This document shows, piece after piece, positions 35,306 to 44,054 of a DNA stretch of 62,596 bases; positions within the stretch are counted from its first letter, which is position 1, and each line of letters opens with the position of its first letter. A model generated the notes under the pieces. It saw only the letters and a program-made list of their open reading frames with translations. It searched no databases and had not been told where the DNA came from. Both the position numbers and the translations under genes were made by a program. The DNA is from Spirosoma oryzae (GTDB lineage: Bacteria; Bacteroidota; Bacteroidia; Cytophagales; Spirosomataceae), in NCBI RefSeq assembly GCF_003002825.1, contig NZ_PVTE01000031.1, positions 1 through 62,596 on the forward strand, written 5' to 3'.

Positions 35306-36358
35306 ATGCTGACACTTCTGTTAATGGCTCCCGACTCCATTGAGTCGGCCCTGGACACGCTGCTGACAACGATGTATGGACAGTCTTCGTCGTTCATCAA
35401 CTTAGGCAAAGCATTGGGGGGCTTCGGCTCAATCATGTACCTGTTTTACCGAATATGGGGTCACATGGCCCGAAATGAAGAAATCGACGTGTTTCCCCTG
35501 TTGCGACCGGTGGCACTGGCCTTGTGCCTGATGTTTTACACGTCCCTGTCAGGGGGTATCGTTTCGCTGAGCCAGAAACTCGATGAGGGCACGCAATCGC
35601 TGATGACGAGCCAGCAATCAACGGTTACGCAGTTGAATAAGCAGAAAGACGACCTGCTGAAACAGCGTAGGAACGACCTATATCAGATTAACCCGGATCT
35701 GAACGGTGACGGTGAAATGAGCTGGTACGATACAATGTCGAGCTGGGTGACGGGTAGTGCCGTGGCAACGTATCTGGGTAACGCTACGGAATACTATATA
35801 TCGAAGTATTTCGATGAAGCGCTTAAGTGGCTGGGGGAAATCCTGTACGATACGGCAAGTATCGCGATTAAATTCCTCCAGACGTTTTTCCTGCTGGTGC
35901 TCATCATCACCGGCCCGATCACATTCGGGCTTGCCTGTTTCGAGTGGTTCTACGGCGGGCTGGCCGCCTGGCTGGGCCGGGTAATTCACCTGTTGCTGTG
36001 GCTGCCATTAACCAACCTATTGGGGGGTATGCTGGAGCAGGTTCATATTGTCATGTTGCGTCAGGATATTCTGCAACTTCAGAATACCCCAGCTGACGAG
36101 TTTACATCCCTGGATTTCGGCCTGGTCGCCTTTTACCTGCTGGGCACGGCGGGTTACCTAATGATACCCAAAGCGGCCTCGTGGATCGTCGAATCGACCG
36201 GAGCAGGCGGTGCTGTCGGCTCGTTGCAACAAGGTCTCAGGACGGCTGGTGCTGCGGCTGGCTCGGTGGCAGGTGCTGGTATGGGTTCTGCCCGTATGGC
36301 CAGCAAGGCAGGTTCGGGCATGGCATCACTAGGCAGTCGACTAACCAACAAGATTTAA
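35306..36358 (+). CDS. traJ: TraJ conjugal membrane protein (VirB6-like)
   Basis: 350 residues with about six membrane segments (residues 30-60, 65-90, 175-200, 205-235, 255-280). SSSFINLGKALGGFGSIMY, then the WFYGGLAAWLGRVIHLLLWLPL stretch, are typical of TraJ in Bacteroidota. The C-terminus is Gly/Ala rich. Inner-membrane core of the pore. Confidence 0.85.
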   Translation: MLTLLLMAPDSIESALDTLLTTMYGQSSSFINLGKALGGFGSIMYLFYRIWGHMARNEEIDVFPLLRPVALALCLMFYTSLSGGIVSLSQKLDEGTQSLMTSQQSTVTQLNKQKDDLLKQRRNDLYQINPDLNGDGEMSWYDTMSSWVTGSAVATYLGNATEYYISKYFDEALKWLGEILYDTASIAIKFLQTFFLLVLIITGPITFGLACFEWFYGGLAAWLGRVIHLLLWLPLTNLLGGMLEQVHIVMLRQDILQLQNTPADEFTSLDFGLVAFYLLGTAGYLMIPKAASWIVESTGAGGAVGSLQQGLRTAGAAAGSVAGAGMGSARMASKAGSGMASLGSRLTNKI

Positions 36359-36381
36359 CCGTTCAACTAATTACCTACGCA

Positions 36382-37050
36382 ATGAATGCCAATTATTTCA
36401 GGACGCTGGGTAGCGTCGAATCATCCTTCAAGCTGTTGCGGATCGTTATGCTATCCATTATTGTGGCCGTACTGCTGTTTGCGGCTGTTATCGCTTACTG
36501 GGCTTTCAATTCCGTCGAGGCTTCACGTCAGCGGGTTTACGTCATGGACAACGGCAAGTCGATCATGCTGGCGTTGGCACAAGACCATAATATCAACCGG
36601 CCGGCCGAAGCCAAAGACCACGTGCGCTCGTTTCTCAAGCTGCTCTTCGAGCTGGAACCCGATGAGAAACAGATCGATGCGTCGATTGAACAGGCGACTT
36701 ATCTGGGTAACAAAGCGTCGGTTGTTCGGCTCTATACAGACCTGAAGGAAAAAGGGTATTACAACCAGCTGATTCAGGGTGACGTACATCAGAAAGTCGA
36801 AATCGAACTGAGCGGCATACAAGTCCAGATGGATCAGTCGCCCTACTACTTCCGGGCCAAGGGACGTCAGGTGCTTATCCGATCGACCAACGTTACGGTC
36901 CGGAATCTGGACGTGGAAGGGTACCTGATCGACGTGGCCCGGACTGATAATAACCCACACGGCTTTATGGTCGAACGATTCAAGGTACTTGACAACCGGG
37001 ATATTGAAACCATCGACCGTGCACCTGACTCAGACAAACTCAATTTATGA
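36382..37050 (+). CDS. traK: TraK conjugal protein (VirB8-like)
   Basis: 222 residues from the ATG at 36382 (longer in-frame upstream extensions are out-of-frame shadows of traJ). One membrane anchor at residues 20-42, then a periplasmic domain with MDNGKSIMLALAQDHNINRPAEAKDH, which is characteristic of TraK. The last 20 residues hold VERFKVLDNRDIET. Ends 4 bp into the next gene. Confidence 0.88.
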   Translation: MNANYFRTLGSVESSFKLLRIVMLSIIVAVLLFAAVIAYWAFNSVEASRQRVYVMDNGKSIMLALAQDHNINRPAEAKDHVRSFLKLLFELEPDEKQIDASIEQATYLGNKASVVRLYTDLKEKGYYNQLIQGDVHQKVEIELSGIQVQMDQSPYYFRAKGRQVLIRSTNVTVRNLDVEGYLIDVARTDNNPHGFMVERFKVLDNRDIETIDRAPDSDKLNL

Positions 37051-37418
37051 TGGCCCGCCCCGCTCTACTCCTGCACGAGCCCCTGCGCCGGCTCCAGTTC
37101 CGCCTGCACCGGCGCTGTCTACGCCTGATTCGCCAGTGGGAAACCAAGCCCTTACTTGTACGCCGATATCAGCTGATTGCGGTAACGCTATTGTTACTGG
37201 CGATCTTCTTGCCTTCACTGCTCGACGGAATACGCGGTCTATCTGAATTTGGTAGCCGCAAGCCTGGTCGCGTCACCCGTTTAACCGGTTCATCCCGCGT
37301 TCAATTACGCCCGATGGAAGGACTAAATAAAGCCCCTCAACGCTCTGTCACACCGGGTGATACGCATCAGCAACGCACGACGTTGCCATCGCTGGCCCCT
37401 CAACCAACCACGCATTAA
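37047..37418 (+). CDS. TraL-like small conjugal protein
   Basis: 123 residues with a basic N-terminus and one membrane segment (RYQLIAVTLLLLAIFLPSLL, residues 47-67). Its place between TraK and TraM and its form match TraL (DUF3989). Starts 4 bp before the traK stop. Confidence 0.6.
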   Translation: MMARPALLLHEPLRRLQFRLHRRCLRLIRQWETKPLLVRRYQLIAVTLLLLAIFLPSLLDGIRGLSEFGSRKPGRVTRLTGSSRVQLRPMEGLNKAPQRSVTPGDTHQQRTTLPSLAPQPTTH

Positions 37419-37437
37419 CCGGCTCAGCCATCATTCA

Positions 37438-38727
37438 ATGGAACCTAAAGAAAAACAAACTATCGCCGATCTGTTTCAGAATAAAAAGTTTCTGTACACA
37501 CTGCCCATCTTTCTGATTGCTATAGCGGGTATCGTCTATTATCTGATGCAGGATACGGCTGCGGCTCCTGCTACGACCCCGTCAGCGCTCAATACCAGTG
37601 TGCCTTCCGCACGGCCGGACACGCTGGATCGCTCCAAACTAGGTTTGCAACAAGAAGGGAATCCTGATGGTAGCAATCGATTGCCTACCGGCGATTTTCA
37701 ATCGAACGTCCCCCAGGGCATCGAGCGGTTGATGTACGATAAATCAGCGACGCCCGTACCTGTTGGCTATCTCAACAGCCAGGGTCGACAGGGAATGGCC
37801 ATGCCCTACGATACGAACCGGACTCGGCTGCGGAACAGTCGCGCAGGCGGTCTACCAGGCAAGCTCAATCCTAGTCACCAGCGCAACGATAACGGGGTGA
37901 TGGGCCTTAGCGAGCGGGATAGTCAACTGAATGGTTACGACACCCCACGCAGTCAGGCAGTCGACCCGCAAGTACAGGCCCGTCAACAGGCGGAACTACA
38001 GCAAGCCAAACAACAACAGGCCAAACTGCTCAGTTTACTGGAAGAGTATAAAAAGGATAAGCAAATCCGCAAAAAGAACGAGGAGGACAAAACCAAAGTC
38101 GATCGGGCTGACCCCGCCGATCCGGTTTCATCATTGAACGGCATTGATCGGGAAAAAGGCAACAATACATTCTACGGCCTCTACACCGACGACAACAAAA
38201 AACAGCAGCAGGCCCAACTCGACAAAGAAGTAGGTACGTTTCGGGCGGTTGTGTATGGCGACCAGGACGTGGTTTCCTCGGGTCGGGTGCGGATGCGGTT
38301 ACTCGAACCGCTTCGGGTACGGGGGGGGATTATCCCGGCTAACACCATCATTTACGGCATTGGCAGCTTTCAGGCTGAACGGGTAGCCGTCAAAATCAGT
38401 GGTATTCTGTATCAGAATCACGAACTACCGGTTAACCTGAGTGTCATCGATGAAGATGGTATCCCCGGTATTTATGTTCCCAACATCATCGGTCAAGCCG
38501 AAGCTCGGCAGGCCCTGAGCCAGTCCGCGAATGGCATACAGATCAGCACGTATGGCGGTTCTGGCCTTAACCCGGCTACGATGGTCGGTAATTCAGCGGC
38601 CACGGCGGCCCTCCAGGGTGCCCGGCAGCTTGTTCAGCGCAAAACGACCATTCAGAAGGCGCACCTGAAGAATAATTATTACATACACCTCAAGTCGACT
38701 GATCCAGGCCGGACTGAGCAACAGTAA
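37438..38727 (+). CDS. traM: TraM conjugal protein (VirB10-like)
   Basis: 429 residues from the ATG at 37438. Residues 12-35 form a membrane anchor (FLYTLPIFLIAIAGIVYYLM). A Pro/Gln/Lys-rich middle region with QAELQQAKQQQAKLL follows, then a C-terminal beta-rich domain with GRVRMRLLEPLRVRGGIIPAN and LNPATMVGNSAATAALQG, matching the DUF3714 TraM domain. It spans the periplasm to the outer membrane. A run of eight G residues (near 38331) lies in the coding sequence. Confidence 0.88.
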   Translation: MEPKEKQTIADLFQNKKFLYTLPIFLIAIAGIVYYLMQDTAAAPATTPSALNTSVPSARPDTLDRSKLGLQQEGNPDGSNRLPTGDFQSNVPQGIERLMYDKSATPVPVGYLNSQGRQGMAMPYDTNRTRLRNSRAGGLPGKLNPSHQRNDNGVMGLSERDSQLNGYDTPRSQAVDPQVQARQQAELQQAKQQQAKLLSLLEEYKKDKQIRKKNEEDKTKVDRADPADPVSSLNGIDREKGNNTFYGLYTDDNKKQQQAQLDKEVGTFRAVVYGDQDVVSSGRVRMRLLEPLRVRGGIIPANTIIYGIGSFQAERVAVKISGILYQNHELPVNLSVIDEDGIPGIYVPNIIGQAEARQALSQSANGIQISTYGGSGLNPATMVGNSAATAALQGARQLVQRKTTIQKAHLKNNYYIHLKSTDPGRTEQQ

Positions 38728-38805
38728 TCCCATTCATCGTCGGGGTCTGTCAGCTTCTGTCTAATATAATTTTTCAATCAAGTATCTATAATTTCTATTA
38801 AAAAC

Positions 38806-39771
38806 ATGGAAAAAGCGTTTGCCACTGCCGTTGCCCTATCGTTGCTGGGTAGCACCCTGACTAAGGCTCAGGTTGTACCCACTGCCGATTCGAGTGTTCA
38901 TATGCCGCCCCCGGTAGTCGTGAAAATGGCCCCTGAAATACCAATTAACGATAACAGCGTAATCGGTTCGTATTACATCGAGCTTCCCTTTAACAAAACG
39001 GTTTCCATTATTTTCGATTCCCCAGTTCGCTCGGTCGACCTGGGTAGCCGTGACATTATCGCTGACCGGGCGACAGAAGTCGAAAACGTGCTGAAGGTGA
39101 AGGCGACCCGGCTAGGCTTCAACGAAACAAACTTCTCAGTTATAACGGCCGATGGCAAGTTTTACTCGTTCGTGGCCAACTACAACGAATCTCCGGGTGT
39201 ACTGGCCCTCAATCTGGCGGGCAGTAAAGTCGGCAACAGCGAAACGATCTCGCTACAGGCTCGCAATAAGCAAATCAACAGCAACAATCTGCGCGATGGT
39301 ATCATCCAGTTCGCGGGCGTGAAAGCGACGCAATCTGAAGTGGTTTACAACTGCAACGAGATTATGAAGAAAAAGCGCAACGTACGGCATCTAGGTGTTG
39401 AAGCGAACAAAATGGAAGTAGCGGTAAAGAGCGTTTTCATCAAAGACAACGTCCTGTACTACAAAATTGCTCTGGAAAACAAATCGAACATTACTTACGA
39501 TGTCGACTACGTCCGCTTTTTCGTGGTCGACAAGACCACACCCCGGCGTACCTCGACGCAAGAAATCGAACTTCTGCCCTTTTACATCTACAACGAAGCC
39601 ATTCGCTCTATCGCTGGAAAACGGGTCGTCGAGCGCGTTTATGCCTTTCAAAAGTTTACAATCCCGGATAACAAACGACTCAAGATTATGGCTGGAGAAA
39701 TTAACGGTGGTCGTAGCCTGAGTTTTATCATTCGTAATAGCGACATCATGAACGCTGATAAACTGAACTAA
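38806..39771 (+). CDS. traN: TraN conjugal protein (DUF4138, VirB9-like)
   Basis: 321 residues. Signal peptide (MEKAFATAVALSLLGSTL, cut after TKAQ). Beta-rich domain with YYIELPFNKTVSIIFDSPVRS, VDLGSRDIIADR, YSFVANYNESPG, matching DUF4138 TraN. Forms the outer-membrane channel with TraM. The gene is complete. Confidence 0.88.
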   Translation: MEKAFATAVALSLLGSTLTKAQVVPTADSSVHMPPPVVVKMAPEIPINDNSVIGSYYIELPFNKTVSIIFDSPVRSVDLGSRDIIADRATEVENVLKVKATRLGFNETNFSVITADGKFYSFVANYNESPGVLALNLAGSKVGNSETISLQARNKQINSNNLRDGIIQFAGVKATQSEVVYNCNEIMKKKRNVRHLGVEANKMEVAVKSVFIKDNVLYYKIALENKSNITYDVDYVRFFVVDKTTPRRTSTQEIELLPFYIYNEAIRSIAGKRVVERVYAFQKFTIPDNKRLKIMAGEINGGRSLSFIIRNSDIMNADKLN

Positions 39772-39774
39772 TTA

Positions 39775-40359
39775 ATGGGCCTTTCTATCATCACCCTTAT
39801 TATGCTGGCCCTGCTAGCGGGCAACCCTATACTGGCCCAGCGACATATTAAAGGCCAACTGGCGCTGACACCTTATGCCGGCGTGGTTGATCAGTGGCCA
39901 TCGCTGACTCATCTTAAAGGCGATCAGCGGGGCTACGTTGCCGGACTGGATTTATGCCGGTATACGGAAACGGAGACATACTGGAAGGTAAGCTACCAAT
40001 ACGACATAAAGTAGTACCAGCAGCTTGATCAGATTCTCAGCAGCGAGCGTCACCTGCTCAGCTTCGACTATGCTCCGATTACACGTCACGATCATCGACG
40101 CCATTTTTACATCGCCCCACTGGTGGGCGTGGGTTTGGAGCGTATCAATCAGAATCAACCGGAATTGGCGGAGGGTACGATTCTGACGCAGCCGGCGGCT
40201 CTCGCCAGTATGCAGCTAGGGCTGGAAGGCGAATTATTCCTGACAGAACGAACGGCATTGTTTGTGGGCCTGCACGAACGCTGGCTACCCTCTTCCAATC
40301 TCACTCAGTTTCGGACATATGGGCTAGTTGGCATGCGCTTCTCCTTCTTTAAAAACTAA
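39775..40359 (+). pseudogene. traO: TraO-like conjugal protein, premature stop
   Basis: Two pieces in the same frame (39775-40014 and 40015-40359) are split by TAG at 40012-40014. Together they would give 194 residues with a signal peptide (LLAGNPILAQRHIKGQ), LTPYAGVVDQ and a C-terminal barrel part ending FSFFKN. This matches TraO in length and form. A Trp or Gln codon was probably lost. Unless the stop is read through, the transfer apparatus lacks TraO. Confidence 0.7.
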
Positions 40360-40373
40360 TCGATTATAATCCG

Positions 40374-40801
40374 ATGGCTTCAATGTCGTTCGTCAAAAAC
40401 TTGTTGATGGGTAGCCTGCTGGTCGGGCTACTCTCCAGTTGCCAGGTCGACCACCTGTCTGTACAGACCGATTTCCCGTTTACGATCAGCAACGAGACGC
40501 TACCTGATCGGCCTATCTGAATCAGAGTTTGCCATTCAAACTGTCGGTCCTACCGCAGCGGGTGACAACTACGCAGGTGTATACCCTGCGCTGGCGTTCA
40601 CTATCGGCCCTGACGGGTAATCTGACGGTGAACGGTACAGAACTGCCTGCCGACTCGCTCTACGTGCTCAACACACTAACACCCCAACTACGGGTACGCG
40701 GCCGCTCCCAAAAACTAAGTAAGTATACCTTTAACGTAATGGTAACGAATCAGGCTGGTCAGACCCAGGAATTACCCTTATCAATTATCCTGAAAAACTA
40801 A
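40374..40801 (+). pseudogene. traQ: TraQ-like lipoprotein, frameshifted
   Basis: The first piece (40374-40520) is a lipoprotein signal (LLSSCQVDHL with the lipobox Cys) followed by FPFTISNETLPDRPI and TGA. The second piece, in another frame, continues with NQSLPFKLSVLPQRVTTTQVYTL to SIILKN at 40801. A 1-bp change near 40508-40514 explains this. Size and layout resemble DUF3872 (TraQ). It follows the TraO-like gene directly. Confidence 0.6.
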
Positions 40802-40822
40802 TCAGCATTCATTACATCGAAC

Positions 40823-40854
40823 AGCAAAGCCCGGCCATATGACCGGGCTTTGCT
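40823..40854. terminator. Terminator at the end of the transfer operon
   Basis: A 12-bp perfect stem AGCAAAGCCCGG/CCGGGCTTTGCT with an 8-nt loop, just after the last transfer gene. Confidence 0.85.
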
Positions 40855-40877
40855 ACTGTAGATAGCCCCTGATAAAG

Positions 40878-41347
40878 TTACTCGCCGGCGGCTGGAACCT
40901 TATCAGCGGGTGGTTGCAGAATTAATCCAATATCATCGATAACATCGGCGATGGCCTGCCCCACACATACTAGTTCGTCCGTGGTCCAGCCTTGTGAATT
41001 CTTGATTCGCCGGTAAAGACCATGAGGCATATTGCAGCGTCTGACCAGCTCTGCAGGCTCAATGGGTAGTTTCTCCAAACGGGCACTGAAACCGTCCCGA
41101 AACTGTATGTACGTATGTATGTATCAATTTGCTGATAAAGCGTTTGCTTTTTCAGGTGCTGCGCCAGCAGTAGTAGCTCCGGGTCTGAGAAGGATCTAGC
41201 CCGAGTCTTCTTATTATGGGCTGCTCCGACCGTCACACCCAGCAATCTGGCAAGCTGATCGTTTGAAATCGAGCCGATCAGCCGTTGAATTTCGTTGGCA
41301 GCTTTTACGAATTCAGTTGTTACGTTGATAATGTAATTTGTGGGCAT
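40878..41347 (-). pseudogene. Two-domain helix-turn-helix-like protein, frame broken at a GTAT repeat
   Basis: The upstream frame (41347 to 40970) and the downstream frame (about 41078 to 40878, with only a TTG start) overlap. Between them lies 20 bp of GTAT units at 41105-41124 (one GTAC). Adding exactly one 4-bp unit gives a single protein of about 157 residues: IDTYIRTY then QFRDGFSARLEKL. The two halves look like copies of one helical fold (QLARLLGVTVGAAHNK and VRRCNMPHGLYRRIKN). It may be phase-variable rather than dead. A role as a DNA-binding protein is inferred. Confidence 0.6.
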
Positions 41348-41404
41348 ATGAATTATGCTGTCTCAGACTAATTATTAGCCCGTCTATCAAGTCTCTATAG
41401 AAAG

Positions 41405-41435
41405 AAAAAGCGTAAGTCATACTTACGCTTTTTCT
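41405..41435. terminator. 14-bp perfect hairpin, two-way terminator
   Basis: GAAAAAGCGTAAGT/ACTTACGCTTTTTC with a 3-nt loop. An A-run and T-run flank the stem, so it can act on either strand. Confidence 0.75.
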
Positions 41436-42716
41436 CACCGATGACGCTTCGATACCGGAATATCGGGCCCAAGTGCCCCGCCGAGGAACTTAAATATTCC
41501 AGCAACAGCCAGAAAACCGACGATAAATCCACCTAAGATAACCATATAATTTTTGTCGACTAACAGTTCTTTACACAATCCGCTCTACCTGTTGCTAACC
41601 TGTATAAATATGCCAGACTGTTCGCAGATAACCTACCATTCAGGGCATTGCTACCCGGAAGAACCCCTACCCTTCCCCCCTCCGTGATCCTTCGCTTTAG
41701 CGGCCACTGGCCGCATTTGCCAACAAAAAACCGACGCAGGGCCGGCCAGTGGGTGCAGAACTTAAAGGGGCTGGTAAAGCTACCAGCCGAGGCTACCTGG
41801 CGATTGTAAAGGGGCGTCAACCCGGTAAAGCCGCTCTGCTACACTGATCCGTTTCGTTTGTTTGTCTGAGCGCTGCCCGCTGGTGTAAACCCAATACATA
41901 GGGCATAAGCAATCCGATAGTTCGAGCCGCATGGCAAATATGTAAAATTTCCTGTTATCAGAGCACCAGCGTGGACTGGAGGGTGAATAGTTTTAATAAA
42001 TTGGCACAATGTCCAGCGATCAGCGAACTTATCAATCATGTCGTATAATAAACATTACCTTACTTGCATTTTCTGAACAAAGAACAGGCAACTACTTGTC
42101 AAAATCCGTGTCTACTTTGACTGGTTTCCTTTATAGAAAAATACGGCCTTCGGCCGCGCCCATTTGTGTCGCAGAGTGGGGAGGCAGGCTGTCCAGTTAG
42201 TAGGTGGTGCTATTAGCACGGTTCCTAACAGGAAACGAGTAACAAAATAGTCTTATTTATCAGCAATAAAATTTAATCATAACTAGGCCTATTCGATAGA
42301 CTATTTCTATTTCGAGTTACATTTCGGCCATTTCACCATATTTAATTTTTAAATTTCAGCCAAAACGTGAAATATATTTGCTTTTGATAAAATCACATCA
42401 ATACCTTTGTGACAACTTCATCAACACGAAAAGCCGCTTTTTGCAACGTTATAGCAGGCTTACACCTTAGAACAGGTCCATATGCGGCCAACAACAAGGA
42501 ACAGGCTGTCGGGAAATAGCCGCCGGTATTTTAAACGGCTACTGCTACTGTAGCCTACGCTGAGCATTCAATGGATGCTTTTTTAAACGCATCTTTTACC
42601 TATAAAATCTATAGACATAATTATTTTCATTTTTCCTATATCAGCTTCAAGCATTCGGCGCGGTACTGGCGGATTGCATTGTAGCCGATATGTAAGCGTG
42701 TAAGCATTCGTAGCGC
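41436..42716. other. 1.3 kb without a confident gene
   Basis: A 52-residue Gly-rich membrane-type frame on the minus strand (41387-41545, starting MVILGGFIVGFLAVAG) could be a small membrane protein but overlaps the terminator. An 86-codon minus-strand frame at 41560-41820 has no recognisable features. The rest holds no motif I can name. The PUL promoter lies in the right part. Confidence 0.4.
42378..42409 (+). promoter_or_regulatory. Possible Bacteroidota promoter upstream of the FGE gene
   Basis: TTG at 42378-42380 and TACCTTTG at 42402-42409 match the TTG / TAnnTTTG consensus, with 21 bp between. It is about 300 bp before the FGE start, so a long leader would be needed. Confidence 0.35.
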
Positions 42717-43808
42717 ATGAAAGCATTACTATACACATCCGCAATACTGCTCACCGTAGCCTTCGTGCAACGGAATGCAATCAATGAGCGGCCGGGTGAA
42801 CCAGCCGCAGCGGCAAACGCGACCCTGTGCAAGGCTCCGCTCTGCAAACTCCCCTCCCGCACTGCTATTCTTCAGGCAGTTACTCCGACCGGGTCAACAG
42901 CACCAGCGGGAACAGAGGGGATGGTATTGATCAGGGGCGGTCAGTTTTGGATGGGGTCGACGGGTTTTGCCGACGCCAAACCGGTTCATGCCGTAGCGGT
43001 CGACAACTTCTGGATGGACGCCCACGAAGTGACCAACGCGCAATTCAAAGCGTTCGTCAAAGCAACGGGTTATATCACCATCGCCGAACGCCCGCTGAAT
43101 CCGGCCGACTATCCGGGCGTGTCGCCCGACAAACTGATCCCCGGCTCGGCGGTGTTTAGCCCACCAGCCCGGCCCGTTTCGCTGGCTAACCCGTTACGGT
43201 GGTGGGCTTACGTAGCCAGTGCGAACTGGCGTCATCCGCAGGGGCCCGGCAGTTCCATCGTGGGGAAAGACAACGAACCGGTGGTTCAGGTCTGCTACGA
43301 CGATGCCGTGGCTTATGCCAACTGGGCCGGCAAACGCTTGCCCACCGAGGCCGAATGGGAGTTTGCCGCGCGTGGCGGTCGTACCGGCACAACTTACTAC
43401 TGGGGTAACGACCTGAAACCCAACGGCAAATGGGTCGCTAATCTGTTTCAGGGCAACTTCCCGTCTACCAATTCAGCCGAAGACGGCTTCCGCACGACGG
43501 CCCCCGTTCAGACGTATCCCGCCAACACCTTCGGCCTATACGACATGGAAGGAAACGTGTGGGAATGGTGCAGCGACCTCTACCGCCCGGACTATTACCA
43601 GCGAAGCCCTGCCCATAATCCGAAAGGCCCTGCCGATAGCTACGACCCCGACGAGCCGGGCACCGTCAAGCATGTGCAGCGGGGCGGCTCGTTTCTCTGT
43701 AGCGACCAGTATTGCGTGCGCTACCGGGCGGGCAGTCGGGGGAAGGGCGAGCCTGGCAGTGCCAGCAACAATCTAGGATTTCGCTGCGTCCGATCAGCGC
43801 AGATGTAA
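42717..43808 (+). CDS. Formylglycine-generating enzyme (SUMF1/FGE family)
   Basis: 363 residues. Oxidises the cysteine of sulfatases to formylglycine. Signal-like N-terminus (MKALLYTSAILLTVAFV). Core features in order: GGQFWMGST near residue 75, MDAHEVTNAQFKAF, VCYDDAVAYANWAGKRLPTE, GNVWEWCSDLY, and GGSFLCSDQYCVRYR with Cys 328 and Cys 333, which match the two catalytic cysteines of human SUMF1. The last part, ASNNLGFRC, is also typical. It opens the SusCD-sulfatase locus and most likely activates the sulfatases downstream; if the signal is real it acts in the periplasm or at the surface. Confidence 0.9.
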   Translation: MKALLYTSAILLTVAFVQRNAINERPGEPAAAANATLCKAPLCKLPSRTAILQAVTPTGSTAPAGTEGMVLIRGGQFWMGSTGFADAKPVHAVAVDNFWMDAHEVTNAQFKAFVKATGYITIAERPLNPADYPGVSPDKLIPGSAVFSPPARPVSLANPLRWWAYVASANWRHPQGPGSSIVGKDNEPVVQVCYDDAVAYANWAGKRLPTEAEWEFAARGGRTGTTYYWGNDLKPNGKWVANLFQGNFPSTNSAEDGFRTTAPVQTYPANTFGLYDMEGNVWEWCSDLYRPDYYQRSPAHNPKGPADSYDPDEPGTVKHVQRGGSFLCSDQYCVRYRAGSRGKGEPGSASNNLGFRCVRSAQM

Positions 43809-44054
43809 TAAACGGTGGGGCGAAAGCAAACTGGTTTGTAGCAGCATTCCAGTATGTGATTCGCTAACTGGCGACCGGTATGGCTGTAGCAGCAGCCCCC
43901 CGATGGCCATAAAAAATGCCAGCCGCATCGGCGGTCCGACCTGTAGCAGCAGGACTGGCTGGTCAACCATAAGGCTCAGTGGCAACTGAATTGGCAGCAG
44001 TCGTTTGCGCGACTGTCGTGCGACCCTATTTTTTAGTTTAACCAGTACAGAGCA

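Noticed and set aside
41560..41820. 86-codon frame on the minus strand
   Set aside because: No motif, no clear start signal, and composition unlike the neighbouring genes.
42420..42700. Riboswitch in the 300-bp leader of the FGE gene
   Set aside because: I could not find a known aptamer core or a convincing terminator switch.
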